Of a DNA stretch of 64,000 bases, positions 35,806-48,452 are shown in pieces. The DNA is from Corydoras sp. C115 (taxonomy: Eukaryota > Chordata > Actinopteri > Siluriformes > Callichthyidae), in the NCBI GenBank assembly GCA_019802505.1, contig JAFMOC010000016.1, positions 2,010,001 to 2,074,000 of the forward strand, read 5' to 3'. Position 1 is the stretch's first letter. Every line of letters starts with the position of its first letter. The notes beneath the pieces are model-generated. The model made no database searches and was not told the origin of the DNA. It was given only the letters and a program-made list of their open reading frames with translations. The position numbers and the translations under genes are program-made.

Positions 35806-36230
35806 GGGGTGAAATATGAGTTTTGAAGAGTGTCAGAAAATAAAATAATAATGTTGAAACACATCCCCCGTCTCTTATGTTCTTTTAAGGGGAGTCTATT
35901 TTGGGTTGGTACTGTAGGAGAGACGTGTGCGAGTTGCCAGGCAGAAAGCGCCAGGCATACACAACGTCTGACACACGCGACTTTCTTTATACTTCAGCAG
36001 CTCGGGTCAGAGAGGAAAAAGCACCTGTGTTACTTATCCTCTTACTCAACTTTCATTAGATTCACAAAACAAGTTTTGAAATAGAGAAATACCCGTTTCT
36101 ATTTTGAATTCCTTTTTTACATTGTTCTGTTTAATCTCCTGCAAAGCAATCAGCTGAGAAACAGGTTTATCAAAGCTATTCAGACTTCAGCTCATAATGA
36201 AAACGTAATATAGCAGTAACCTTAAAATAC
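35806..36230. other. Flank of the promoter-like cluster
   Basis: Balanced sequence up to about 36060. A perfect TATAAAG in minus orientation lies at 35985-35991 and could serve a minus-strand start instead. No convincing exon. Confidence 0.4.
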
Positions 36231-36746
36231 ATTATACAGGGGTTTCTTCAGTTTTGTTCAAATATTACTACTTCAGTAATATTTATTATTAAAACTATAA
36301 TTATATAATTACTTTTGTAATAATTAAAGCTATAAACATGAGCATTACCAAAAACAACAAATAAAATAATAATAAAATATAAATCATATATCAAACACAC
36401 AATGAAAAAGATATCCATAATGACATAATTTGATAAAAGGAACTTTATCAATTAAACTGTAATAAATAAATATAATAAATAATTTCTAAGTAAGTATGTT
36501 TGTTTATTTATATAGAACTTATATTGAATATTATTTTAAAATATAATGATTAAGGTGTGATGATTTATAACAAATGTAAAATCTTTAATATATCTTTAGT
36601 TCTTTATTTTGTGGTGATATTAATTTTAAATAATCTGTAATCATTGAAATTAGTTGTTTTACAATTATTTTTTAAATTTAGTTACTGCATTGTAAGATCA
36701 AGTTGCTATTTTTAATATTTTTAAATTATTACAATTTAATTATATA

Positions 36747-36749
<3 letters not shown>
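36231..36749. other. Extremely A+T-rich stretch
   Basis: Almost pure A/T sequence with no feature. Confidence 0.7.
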
Positions 36750-36798
<49 letters not shown>

Positions 36799-36825
36799 GT
36801 TGTTGTTGTTGTTGTTGTTGTTGTT
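36750..36825. repeat. (ATT)n-(GTT)n microsatellite
   Basis: About 16 ATT units pass directly into about 9 TTG units. Confidence 0.97.
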
Positions 36826-37785
36826 AAAGGAGTTTTATACATATTACACTTTTCAGCTTGTGTTTTAAACTGTGGTCAGTTGGCAGAAGTTTGTATTGGA
36901 GAAGTCGCAGCCTAAAACATATTCAATATAAGATAATATTAGCTTATTATAGATGACAGTTTTATCTCTTATCATTATGGTGAAGATATTTTAACAAATC
37001 ACTTTTCAGTAAACAAATCAAATCATTTTCAGTAAATTTTACATTTTATTCAGGCTGGAGTAAGTATGTCTTCTACATCTGCCAACATATAAATAAATAA
37101 AAAATATATACATACATACATACATACATACATAAAACTGAAATGATAAATCATTAAGAACCTTGTCACCACTCAGCAGCAAAATGTAAACTGCACACTT
37201 TGGGGAATTTATTAGTTTTGCCCTAAAATTTAGCACTGATATGTCATGTGCTTATCATATCAGTGCCAACCATCATAAAATTTTGGGGTTTCATTTGTCC
37301 TTCATCCACTTTATCTTTGAAAACTGTTTTACTAAGAGCTTTAAACATTTATTTTAGTTTATACCATTTAACTTTGTACTTTTAATGACATAAATCCTGT
37401 ATTATTGTAATAAAAGAACAATGTCTTGAAAAATGGAACAGGGAACTAATGGCATATAATTGAGAATGGAAAAGTGCCACTACTGTGGTTCGGTAACTGA
37501 AGCACCGACAGTTGTACAAAAATATTAAGCACAGCTTTCATTCTCAGAATCAAAAGACTACAGTTATTATGGATGTGTGCCCAGGGGAAAGTAGTTTGCA
37601 AGTGTTTCCCTTTATTTCATGCAGTTTTCACATTTAGAAATGATAGAAGAACAAAATGCAAATTAATTTAAATAGTTTCTTTTCTCCCATAAAGGCTGGA
37701 ATAATATCCACAGTCAGTGTAATCCATGAACATAGCCACAGAAGGTTTCAGTGAAATCTAGTTTCCCTGGAGAGAACACCATTCT

Positions 37786-37788
<3 letters not shown>
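36826..37788. other. No gene recognised; short (CATA)n
   Basis: A (TACA)n run lies at 37108-37134. Otherwise no feature. Confidence 0.55.
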
Positions 37789-37877
<89 letters not shown>

Positions 37878-37916
37878 GCATGTGCTTGTGTGTGGGCGTG
37901 CGCGCGCGTGTGTGTG

Positions 37917-38000
<84 letters not shown>
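37789..38000. repeat. Long (TG)n interrupted by a variant block, then (GA)n
   Basis: About 40 TG units (37792-37872), an interrupted block containing GCGCGCG (37873-37912), about 30 more TG units to about 37972, then about 13 GA units. Alternating purine-pyrimidine sequence of this length favours Z-DNA. Long frames across it on both strands are artefacts. Confidence 0.97.
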
Positions 38001-38003
<3 letters not shown>

Positions 38004-38264
38004 CAGACAGAATCAGACAACAAGGTAAAGTTATATGTGCATATGGAAAACTAAATATGAAAGACCAGTTACAGTACCTCTTGTCAAGCCTTACATATTT
38101 ATATGCAGTTATGTTTTACATTTTTTCACCAATAATGATAACAAAAATTTACAATATGAACAAAAGTATTCTGACACAGCCCTCATTTAATTCAAGTGTT
38201 TTAGTAAGTTTTGTTGCAACATGTGTATTTGTATATAGCGCTTTGATTTATATGTAAGTTTGAT
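38001..38264. other. No gene recognised
   Basis: A+T-rich spacer. Confidence 0.6.
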
Positions 38265-38525
38265 TTTTTTAGGAACAGATTGGGGATGGCTGGTACCAGC
38301 ATGACTGTGCCCCAGTGCACAAAGCAAGATCCATAAAGACATGGTTGAGTGAATCTGCCATGAAAAAACTGATCCATTAAACACCTTTGTGATAACCTTG
38401 AAAGGAGATTTTGAGTCAGAATATCTTGTTTAACATTCATGTCTGACCTCACAAATGCTCTTCTGGATGACTGGGCAAAAATTTCCAAACATGCTTCAAA
38501 ATCTGGTAGAATTATTTTCATATTA
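38265..38525 (+). pseudogene. Tc1-like transposase C-terminal remnant
   Basis: Codons from about 38288 read as D-G-W-Y-Q-H-D-C-A-P-V-H-K-A-R-S-I-K-T-W, with the second catalytic Asp at 38303-38305. After a deletion that removes the region of the catalytic Glu, 'catgtctgacctcacaaatg' and 'ctcttctggatgactgg' encode the SDLTNALLDDW end. Several stops. Same family as 20527-20790 and 26045-26310. Confidence 0.85.
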
Positions 38526-39169
38526 AGGTATTAATAGTACAATAGGAAGACCAATTTAAACATTGTCATAAAATCTCTACCACAAATTGGCTTTATATCA
38601 AAAGTCCATCATCAGAACATTGAAAAATAGATTTAATTAAAAAAAATAACTGAAATCCAGTGAAAAACTCATTTGTAGGTGAACAGAACTTAAACATATG
38701 TTTTTTTATACTGCATTATATTAAAGCATTAGAGTATGAGAAATTTTTCCTGTAATTTAGAAATGTTTCCTGTAATTTATTCACAATAATACACTACCCC
38801 GGGTCTGTTATTACTTTTATAAAATGGTTAGAAAAAACTACAATAAAAAACAAGGCTTAATTCAGAAATGTTACGTTTTTTGAACACTAAGTTAATGATA
38901 ATATGGTCTTTTGAGACATAGCCTAGTTTTTTCTCATCTAGAATTGGCTAGCTGTTTATATTAATCTGTATTTCTGTATTTCTATTTATGGTAAATGATT
39001 TAAAATAATGTATTGTATGCATTGGTGTAATTTGATTTATTTCATGCATTGAAAACGAATGTGAAGCTGTGTTCATTATTGTCAATAATGTCATAGCTGG
39101 ACAAACGGCTCAGCAAATCAGATTTAAGGATGGGAACTACTCATTTTATAATTAGATGTAAGAAACCGT
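38526..39169. other. No gene recognised
   Basis: A+T-rich sequence. Confidence 0.55.
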
Positions 39170-39300
39170 CTTCAGCCCAAGTTATGTTTTCATATCTGCA
39201 AAACATGGTAGTGGTTGCTTGGGCTATTTTCACTGCACTGTTTTTGGGCCAGGACAGCTTGCTGAAGGAACAATGGAATCTGAATGATGTCTTAGGTTTC
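39170..39300 (+). pseudogene. Tc1-like transposase fragment (middle part)
   Basis: 'catggtagtggttgcttggg' and 'gggccaggacagcttgctga' followed by 'aggaacaatgg' translate to a GSGC...GPGQLAEGTM-like stretch, the segment between the first two catalytic Asp residues in Tc1-type transposases. Confidence 0.5.
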
Positions 39301-39603
39301 ATTTAGAAATATGGGAAAAAAGTGAAAGGGTTTCCAAACTTTGATGTGATAGAATTTATGCAATGTTACTCACAAAACAAACTTTTGCTCATTAATAAAA
39401 AGGTGAAAGATATTAAATGCTATTTAACATTAGTTTTCAGGATCTGCAAGGTTTGTTTTGCCCTGCAAAGCCCTGATGCTGGATTTTGTCATAGGCACAC
39501 AGACAAAGTGCTGGATTGTGAGAGCCCACTCTATTTGTCTGTCCAACTCTTTCTATTTCCCTGTCCAGCTAGCTCACACTCAGAGAATGAAAAGTGTGGG
39601 CAG

Positions 39604-39605
<2 letters not shown>
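39301..39605. other. No gene recognised
   Basis: The plus frame 39322-39639 ends in the GA tract and is not supported. Confidence 0.5.

Positions 39606-39636
<31 letters not shown>
39606..39636. repeat. (GA)n microsatellite
   Basis: About 15 GA units. Confidence 0.97.
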
Positions 39637-39641
<5 letters not shown>

Positions 39642-39838
39642 CGATTGAGAAAGAATGAAATAGAGAGAGTTTCTATACAAAAATAGCTGCATCAAAAACA
39701 CTGCGGCATGTCACGGTCCAAAAACAAGTTTTTTCTTCTGTTGACTGAATTGGGTTTAGTGTAATTGTGGTGCTCATTTGTATTATGTCGTACATTATAT
39801 ATACAGTCTGAAAAAAATAGTTTGGGGTCACTCCACTT

Positions 39839-39859
39839 AAAAAAAAAAAAAAAAAAAAA
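39839..39859. repeat. Poly(A) run
   Basis: About 21 A residues. It could be the tail of a retroposed sequence on plus, but nothing recognisable precedes it. Confidence 0.9.
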
Positions 39860-41720
39860 GTCTGTGTTGAACTAAAAGTTTTGAAGTAGGCCAAGCTGGT
39901 AGTTTAAAGGAGTCTCAACTGCAAGATGACACTTTAGTATCTCTGGAATAAACATGTGATTAATTACTAATGCTATGTCGCACATCGCACAGCTGGCACA
40001 TACAAAAAGACTAGTACCAAACAACATATTGCATGGTCTCAAATCACAATCACGCTTTGGTGCATTCAGAGTAAAATCAATCTGCAGTAAAGTTTCAGTT
40101 GCACCATACAAGAACACACCGATAATTAAAAACAGAGAGGGAACTGAGAAAATAGATTTTTACTCCAATGAATGTGTTTTGCACCAGTTAATGTTATATT
40201 ATAATAAAATGCTAAATATATTGTGCAGTTACAAATTCATACAAATACAAATTCAAACATAAATAGTCTGAGATAGTAAAAAAGTTTATTATATTTATAT
40301 AGAAGAATTTTGAGTTAAATCCACAGATGATAAAAAACAAAACAGACATTAATGCTCTTTAATTCAACATGACAAAATTAAAAATGTAATTTTTCTTAAA
40401 TGTAAAGCATGACATATATCTTACAATCATTTACCACTGTATATAAAATCATTTCTTTAGAACTGATTGTTTAACTGACCTCAGATTTTCAGCTAAATTG
40501 TAGTATAAATAGTTATCAGATATAGACTGATTTATAAGTGTTATTGATTTATTTCAGATATCGGAAGCCCCATATCATCTCTTACCTCCCTACAGTATCT
40601 GTCTCACTTTTATATTTTACTCCAGCTTCCTAACTTGAGCTGATTTATACGTAATGCTTTGAGCTGCTGCAACCACCAATCACCAATCAGGTGGAAACGT
40701 GCAGATACAGAAATAACCTCCCTCTGTTTCTGGCATCAAGGTAGATATTTGGTGCTTGGTGAGGCAACACAAACTCTGATATTCAAAAATCCCCCCAAAA
40801 TTTAGATATTTAAGGCATTAATAAAAACTCAATTGTACCTCAGTGTTTGAAGACTGCATGCTGAACAACTGAAGCTGAAGTAACAAGACCTAAAAACACA
40901 GAAAGACACAATGATTTTTTGTTTTGTTTTACACTTAAACATTTTTTTTTAAATAATTTAATAAATAATAAGTGTGGTTTTCATACAAGATTGGTTTAAA
41001 TTTATCTGCATGAAAATAGAAAAATAACACACAAAAATATTAATGTATATGACAAACAAAATAAAAAATGAGATCAGTTTGAACGTATGACATAATTTAT
41101 TATGAACAATAAATGTAAAATAAGAACTTTGCATACAAAGAAAAAATGTTTTAAAAAAATAGAAACAGAAATAAAAAGTACAAAATAAATAATAAGATAT
41201 TAGAATAATGAATAAAAGGCTATATTAAGATGTAAATATGACTAAATTAAAGGTTTGTTATTTAAAATATAATATATGTCAAAACAAATGTTTGTACATG
41301 CAGTGAAATGAGACATTTCAGAAAGAAAAATAAATAAATGCCCTAAAGAGGAAACATAAATGTGTGTACTTAGTAGCAAGACTTTAAAATGGCTTGTTTT
41401 TGGAAAATTACGGAGAGCACGTGGATTTAATCTAATGGATAAAATCAACATTCCAGCACAACATACCCCATAAATGCATTAAAACTTGCCTCCTAAAAAT
41501 GTTTTGCTTTTTATTTCATCAGTTTAAATGGAAAAGAAATTAGAATAAACTGTGACATGCTGAGCACATTTTCCTTTACCCTCCACACATTTATACTTTT
41601 TGCTTTCATTTCAAGAATAAATTGTTAAATATGCTCAACCGTTTGTTCAGCCTCTGTCTAAACTTTAACTATAGACCCTCAGCTCTGAAATTTCTCAGAC
41701 CTTTTTTACAGAACAGCCAG

Positions 41721-41722
<2 letters not shown>
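39860..41722. other. No gene recognised, A+T-rich
   Basis: Long A+T-rich stretch with a slightly more balanced part at 40560-40780. Frames at 39872-40262 overlap antisense and are not credible. Confidence 0.5.

Positions 41723-41788
<66 letters not shown>
41723..41788. repeat. (TA)n microsatellite
   Basis: About 33 perfect TA units. Confidence 0.98.
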
Positions 41789-41791
<3 letters not shown>

Positions 41792-42038
41792 GGCCAAAGC
41801 AGAACTGCTTTGAATACGTTAGCTTGTGTTTGTGAGACGCAGTAATCCTACAAACAGTGAAACAACAGAGTCACATTAAAGCCAAGGACTGTAGTGCAGT
41901 GCAGTATAAGTGAGCACAGTGATGAGAGGTGCGCAATGCTCAAAACTTATTTACTTTCCAACAACGGTGTGTTTTAACAGAAGCAAAGAGACAAGGAAAG
42001 GTTACAGCAGGAAAACCAAGTGTTGGAGATGTGTTGCC

Positions 42039-42041
42039 TGC

Positions 42042-42072
<31 letters not shown>

Positions 42073-42080
42073 AGAGAGAG
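42039..42080. repeat. (GA)n microsatellite
   Basis: GA units with an AAAG interruption and a short TG run at the end. Confidence 0.95.
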
Positions 42081-42229
42081 TGTGTGTAAAAGACACGAAA
42101 GGAAGTTTAAAAAAATGTATACATTATTAAATACAGCTTCATCGCTTGTTCCTTGTTTCTTTGGGACTTATTATTCAGGGCTGCTTTAATGAATAACACT
42201 AGAGAGGACGAATGAGTGGATGATTTATA

Positions 42230-43128
42230 GAGTAAAAGTAGAGACCACCACCATCTGGTTTAGCCCAGTACTACATCATAACCCATGCTGTTGCCCCAGG
42301 ACTCTCCCTGTCCTGACTAACATATTCTTTCCTACCGAAGTCGACCAACACCTGCTTGTTTTGTCAAGGTATTGCCAAAAAAAGGCAATGCATAGCAATC
42401 ATGAGCCAGCCACCCTCCTGCCCTTTCGCCTTCCAGCAGTGGGGTTTTGGCCCGACTTTTCGTATTGGAAGGGACATTTCCCTGGCATTCCACTAAATTT
42501 CTCTTCTTACCCTTTTCAGAAATTCCTAGGCCAGCCTTCATTTTTTTTTTTTTTTTTTTTTTTTGTTCTTTGTTCCTGGTTTTTCTCTATGAAGTGATGC
42601 CCTTCTCGTTTCTTTAAAATGGCCGTCTCATTCAAATTCATTACTGCTTAACTAGATCGACCCGCTTTCCATTTTGTAGTCCATCTTTAGCACCATTCCC
42701 AGTTTCCCCTCCTTTATTTTTGCTCTAATGTTATGATTGGAATGGTTTTCTCATTCAAATGTACTGGCACTGCTTTAAATCTCTTCTTGCCCTTTTTACA
42801 TATTCCTAGGTCAACCTGCCTCCCCTTTGCCTTTTTTTTATTGCTCCGTGGAGTTCGTGTTTGCCAATAGGACATACTCTGCTTTTTCTTTAATTGGCCA
42901 GGACATCTAATTAAAAATGTATATTTTTGTTTAATTTTGGTGAACAAGTAGGTTTTATAACCTTCTGTTTTTTGATACCGTCTTACACCCTGTTCTCAAC
43001 TTCATTAATCTATTCATGAATCCCATTTTATTTTACTATTTCTCCTTAAGGCTGCCTGAAAGACAGGGTTGATCCTCTGCAGCCTGCCACAGTCTGTCAG
43101 TCCATTCTTGGCAAAGTCAGTTGTTCCT
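42230..43128. promoter_or_regulatory. Balanced non-coding block, left part
   Basis: G+C rises well above the preceding 6 kb and the sequence is pyrimidine-rich on plus. A T run of about 24 lies at 42541-42564. The 125-codon plus frame at 42220-42597 runs through the T run and lacks coding character. Confidence 0.3.
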
Positions 43129-43168
43129 TGGGGTAGTACAGTGGTAGCGTTGTCGCGCTCGCCTTTCA
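43129..43168 (+). repeat. Possible SINE head relic inside the block
   Basis: 'ggggtagtacagtggtagc' and 'gcgctcgcctttca' resemble a family 1 head with an A box. Only about 40 bases are recognisable. Confidence 0.4.
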
Positions 43169-44420
43169 AAATTGCGTCCAGAAGTGCAGTCTTTAGGGGG
43201 AGTTGATGCAATATCTGAGGTTGTCAAGTCCATTTACAGAGCCGAATGATTTGTGCGTGCATTCTCCGTTTTCCTTTCTTTCATTTCGTCGAGGGGAGCA
43301 ATAGGTGGTGAATGGGGAGGTAAAGGGGAGGCTCAAAACACAATGGGGGCTTTAGCCATTCCCTGCTATTCCCTTTATCAGACTCAGCGGTGTGCTGAGA
43401 TGTCTTGCTCGGGCTGGCGGTGCCAAATAAATATGGGATTTTGCACAGTTAAGGTCCAAGTCTGCAAAAAAGCCTAATGCTGAATTAATTAAACCAATAA
43501 TGCTGCCGCAACAAATGAAGACCGATGTTTGCTTCTGTAATGACTTTTTGTGGGCGCTTATGAATTGCTGTGCCACTCGGCCTTAATGTCGAGATTAATT
43601 TGAGAATTCGTTCCACCATCGCTGTGTTTCAATAGCTGTCCATGTGAGTACTGACTGGAAAAACTGGCCACTTTCCCATCTAAAGGTTGGTCCAGCTTAT
43701 GGATGTCAGTTCGGTGCACTCCATTTTTTTTTCTGCCATTCAGCACCTTGTTTGTTTTCCTGCTGCTTGAAACAACTTTGTGAGCAGTGCTCTTTTGCCC
43801 AAGAAGCATACTGTTAGATTTTTATTAAATGTTTTGGAAACACAGATTTTCTCCTGAAGCTGTCTGTCATTTCAGGCCAGCTCGAGGTTTGTAATATGAA
43901 ACCCATTTGCAGTTGTTTTTCAATCTCTTTGATATTTCTTAAAGATCCTGCCAACTGCTCGACAAATGTACCTCATGCCGTTGCATTTCCAATCTGCTGG
44001 ATGACAACATAAGTATTTCCTCAGCTCCCCTGATTTTGCCTGTGATGGCCAAGGGTCATGGAAACCATGGGATTCAACAGCGTACACGCAGGACAAGGGA
44101 ACCTAACTAGAAACGCAAATGTTTATAAACCCATTGTAAGGTTATGCCTCCTGGTAATCTCACAAAAAGACTTGGTGGTTCAAGGCTATTAAAAGGCCAA
44201 AGTGGTGTTCAGAGAAGCAGCTGTTTTTCTCTTTGTTTTAAAGAAGCTTCTAAGAGAGAGGGCAAGAGGGCCGTCTCGCACCTGTAACGTGTCATTTAGA
44301 GGCTGTCATCACAACTCCAAGTCATTAATCATTTTTGGAAAAAAACAATTAATCTTGCTGCTGAGTGGAGCAGTGACTGGTCAAGGATCAGCAAATGATT
44401 CAGTTAGGTTTGAAGTATTT
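43169..44420. promoter_or_regulatory. Candidate conserved non-coding block (core)
   Basis: More than 1 kb of complex, balanced, repeat-free sequence without a coding frame. It contains AATTAATTAAACC near 43484, GAGATTAATTTGAG near 43592, CATTAATCATTTTTGG near 44324 and a nuclear-receptor-like half site AAGGGTCATGG near 44051. This texture is typical of enhancer clusters flanking developmental transcription-factor genes. The call rests on composition and motifs; conservation was not tested. Confidence 0.45.
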
Positions 44421-44659
44421 CAGTAGCATTATTTAGAGTATCGTAGGACTACTACAGATCTACTTAGTAAATCTTCAGAATTACTATGAATGTACTATAT
44501 GTCCAAAATGATAGTCATATTGTTTTATTAATAACTATAGGCCAGTGCCTAAGTATGCAAAAAAACATTCAACTATACATTTTAAAGCATTTTTAACAGT
44601 TTGGGAAAGACCCTTTGTTAAATTATGACTATCTCTGTTCAGCAAGATGCTTAACTACA
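44421..44659. other. No gene recognised
   Basis: Return to A+T-rich sequence. Confidence 0.55.
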
Positions 44660-44775
44660 GCCTGAATGTGTCTGGAATGAATTGGAATGGCAACTGCTAA
44701 ATCACACTTTATATAACCACCACATCAGTGAACTTAAATGCTCTATTAATCTCAAAGGTTCTCAAGAAGAATGTT
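44660..44775 (+). pseudogene. Tc1-like C-terminal relic
   Basis: 'tgaatgtgtctggaatgaat' and 'tggaatggcaactgctaaat', then 'aaatgctctattaat', parallel the 'HLW-DELE-QL...LTNALL' region of Tc1-type transposases. No open frame remains. Confidence 0.45.
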
Positions 44776-45059
44776 TTACAGGAAAAAAAAACAGATGTCT
44801 ATTATAGGTCCAAACTGGGATAACTCCCATTATATGCACATTGTTCTGAAAGTGCATCAAGGTCACTAAGATGGTGGAGAAATCTCAGCTGCTACTTTTA
44901 GCTCATCATGAATTTACTATGTCAAACTTCAAAAGCACATATGTAGAAATTGCAGTTTAAAAAAATTAATAAATTTTATTGAAGCACTTTTTTTGAGAAC
45001 CACATTAATAAGCAAAAAATAAAGATTTTTTTAAAAAGAAAATAAAACATTTAGTGTCT

Positions 45060-45240
45060 GATAGAACCATTTTTTCTGCATGCATCCTCCACCGTTAAGA
45101 CAGCCCACCAGTTCATTCCTCCCTACAAAACTTCCTCACTTCATCAATAATTCAGGTTTTTCTAGCTTGAAGTGTTCTTCAGGTCCTGCAGCAGAATCTC
45201 AATTGGATTGAGGTTTGGCCATCCCAAAAAACCCTCCATA
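45060..45240 (-). pseudogene. Tc1-like transposase fragment with the PNLNPIE motif
   Basis: On the minus strand, 45218 downwards reads P-N-L-N-P-I-E-I-L-L-Q-D-L-K, the region of the third catalytic acid in Tc1-type transposases (usual form SPDLNPIE). A stop follows soon after. It belongs to a different family from the intact element. Confidence 0.65.
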
Positions 45241-45953
45241 TTCTCGACTATTTCACTTTTGCTCTGTTATCGTGGGTACATGGGTTTGCTGTTTCATCTT
45301 TACATACTAATGTTCATATATACAAGTTTTTCAGTAATGACTGTAAGCTCCCCAAAGTGGAAGGTTTCCCAAATTGCCCTGTGCCACCGATAAGAATGAG
45401 CCTGTAAGCAATGCTTTCCTAACATTATCATACAGAGATAGAAGTTTAAAGAAAACATGAAAAGTGTGTTTTTTATTGATTCTTTAATTTATTCATTAAC
45501 AGAGCATTTTTTTAGCTCAGCTTAGTATTTAATAAGGACTTTTCAGGCCAATAAATAAATCTACAGATCAACCTGAATTTGACTTAATAACCTTCAAATA
45601 AAATAATACAAATACACTTCTTAGTTGCTTCTTGGTGTCTCATTACAGATAAACAAACACTTAAGAAATGCCTATCTGCACTTTGTACAAACAGCTTTAG
45701 AGTCTTGTGATTTATATTTTACATTAGGACATGATTCATGAGAAATAATATTTAAAATTTAAATCGATTCTAACTGCACCATTTAACAATCATTACACCA
45801 AACCAATATTTCAAATTGTTGTAAAAGTTAAGATCCAAGTTAGGAAACCAGCATCCATACTGTTTTTAGAACAGTAATTACTTTATTCTTTATTTAAAGA
45901 TGAAACAAACTATTTATGAGCAAGCTTTATTTTTATATATCAGGGACCATATT
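45241..45953. other. No gene recognised
   Basis: A+T-rich sequence. Confidence 0.55.
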
Positions 45954-46559
<606 letters not shown>

Positions 46560-46975
46560 TGCTCCGTCTTTGAACACTTTGGTGGCCCACTTTAGTCTCG
46601 CAAGTTTAAATTCAGAGTTCAGATCATGAAGAGGAATTTCGTGGAGCCAGGATGATGGTAATGCTTGTAGAGAATAACAAACACTCTGTACAGATTCCTT
46701 GTGGTGACCCTTCTCAGGACCCTAATAATGCCGGCAACAATAGGGCACCAAGGCGTCAGTAAGGTGCCAGGAAATGCCTGGTCAGTGTTGGCAACTATCT
46801 GGCCCCACCAGAGAACTGAGGAACAGCAGAGAAGGCAAAGGCACATAATAAACACTGTGTTTAGCTCGAGTGCATTGCCATTTTTGGCCGACGAGGCCAC
46901 GATTATGTTGAGAAAAGCGTCAGATAGAATATATCAATCAAAGGGAAAGAAATATGGAAGCTCGTAATCACAACC
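46560..46975. promoter_or_regulatory. Candidate conserved non-coding island, open on both strands
   Basis: Balanced, complex sequence with long frames on both strands at once (46619-46900 minus and 46701-46967 plus), so neither is likely to be coding. A TCF/LEF-type ATCAAAG occurs near 46937. Composition and lack of repeats suggest constraint; not tested. Confidence 0.4.
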
Positions 46976-47700
46976 CACTCCTGTTACTGCGGCCTTGGTG
47001 CATGTCAGGTTGAAAGCTGTGTTTGCTTTTAAGTGTCAGCAAAGAAAAATCTTGAGGCACTGCTTGGTTTTAGACAATTACTTAGCAACATGGAAGCGAG
47101 GAATGTGCACTTGTTTATGGTGTACTGTTTCACGCTGTTAAGTAAAGAATGAGGACGAGTGAGATTTAACCCCCTTCCCCAAGCTTTCAGCCTTGAAGAG
47201 TGTACAGTTATGTGCAAAATAAACTACTTAATGAACAGGCATAAAGTCTTGGATCTTGAATGCAGCACTTAATGAATTAATGCTAGCATTTCATTACTTC
47301 TTAGAGATAAACATCCTCTGTGTGTGTTTCACGAAAGTAGCGTGCCTGCCGCCCTCAACATCAAGCCAATTGAAGATCTTTTGATGTTGGAATAGAAAAG
47401 GGTGATGCCAACTCTGTTTCATTAAGCAGCATCTCGACTACCGCTGGGTTGATGGCTTGAACAATTTGCTAAGCCTGGTGAAACCAATCCACGCAAGTAC
47501 TCAGAGGCTAATGAGAGTAGGGGTGGGAGGGATTGCAGCTCAGGTTCCCTTCCTCTGTGCTGGGACCTCTTTTCTTTTTATCGTGTTCTATCTTTCCCTG
47601 TCTCTGTGTGGGGTGCGGCAGCCTACAGCCTGGGCACGCATCTCCCGCGCTCACGCAGTGGGAAACATCGAGGTCGGGCGCGGCCGACTGCGTCTCCAAA
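46976..47700. promoter_or_regulatory. Candidate conserved non-coding island
   Basis: Continues the previous island after a short dip. 'aacatcaagccaattgaaga' near 47358 and a CpG-rich end at 47635-47690 stand out. No frame has splice sites. Regulatory role is inferred. Confidence 0.35.
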
Positions 47701-48287
47701 CACCTTTTTCTGTGTGTGTGTGTTGGGGGGGGGTCTGTTTTTAGCAGGCTTTGAGGGAGTGTAAGTCAACTAGGGTAAAGGGAATAAGAGTTAAACCTGC
47801 ACCGAGCCTCAAGGAGGCTGAACATGTAGGCAAAGGCACAGTTGGATCAAATCAAGGTTTTATCCCAGACTGTGTGTTAAATTACAATTGAAAATGGATT
47901 TTAATCATTTTTCTCCACAAAACGTTTCAGATGTTTTGGACCTCAGGCATATTCACACAGCAGATGTGGGTTGTATTGTTTCTCCAAGACTCAGCCAGGA
48001 TAAAAAAAATAGTCTGGGGTTGTAATCAGGATTTTAATATCCTCTCTCTTTACCATAATCAGACCTGGATCTATTTTTATCATTTATAAACAGAGCTTTG
48101 TGCTGAACTTTATATCAACTGCTGCATACAAAAGATCACATTCTGATAAAACTTTATGTTGGAGCAAATAAAGAATATTAAAATTAGTTCAGCCTGAAGG
48201 AATAGTTCATTTAGTTTGTATATGTTGTTTAAATATATATATTTTCTCACCAAAAACAAACATAGAAGAAAATAAAGCAAAGCTTTG
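47701..48287. other. No gene recognised
   Basis: A short (GT)n and G run at 47712-47732, then A+T-rich sequence. Confidence 0.5.
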
Positions 48288-48452
48288 TTTTTACTCACAG
48301 CAAGATGATCCTGTGTTCAATTTCCAGGCAGGGAAGGTTCTATCCATGTTGCAAGTTCTCACCTAATTTCCTCTTTTGCCCTATTATTGCTGGGATGGGC
48401 AATGACCCTATCCAGGATGAAGTGGTTTAGAAAATGAATGACTGAAACTTTT
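48288..48452 (+). repeat. SINE family 1-related, degraded, with typical tail
   Basis: 'gatcctgtgttcaatttcca' is a B-box relic. 'ttgcaagttctcacctaatt' corresponds to the body, and the tail 'ccctatccaggatgaagtgg' with 'gaaaatgaatgactgaa' is a typical family end. Confidence 0.6.

Noticed and set aside
37748..38257. Long His-Thr and Cys-Val repeat frames
   Set aside because: Translations of the (TG)n microsatellite.
42220..42597. 125-codon plus-strand frame
   Set aside because: Runs through a 24-base T run giving poly-Phe and lacks coding character.
46619..46967. Membrane-protein-like minus frame and basic plus frame
   Set aside because: They overlap antisense over the same bases with no splice signals; better read as a non-coding island with few stops.
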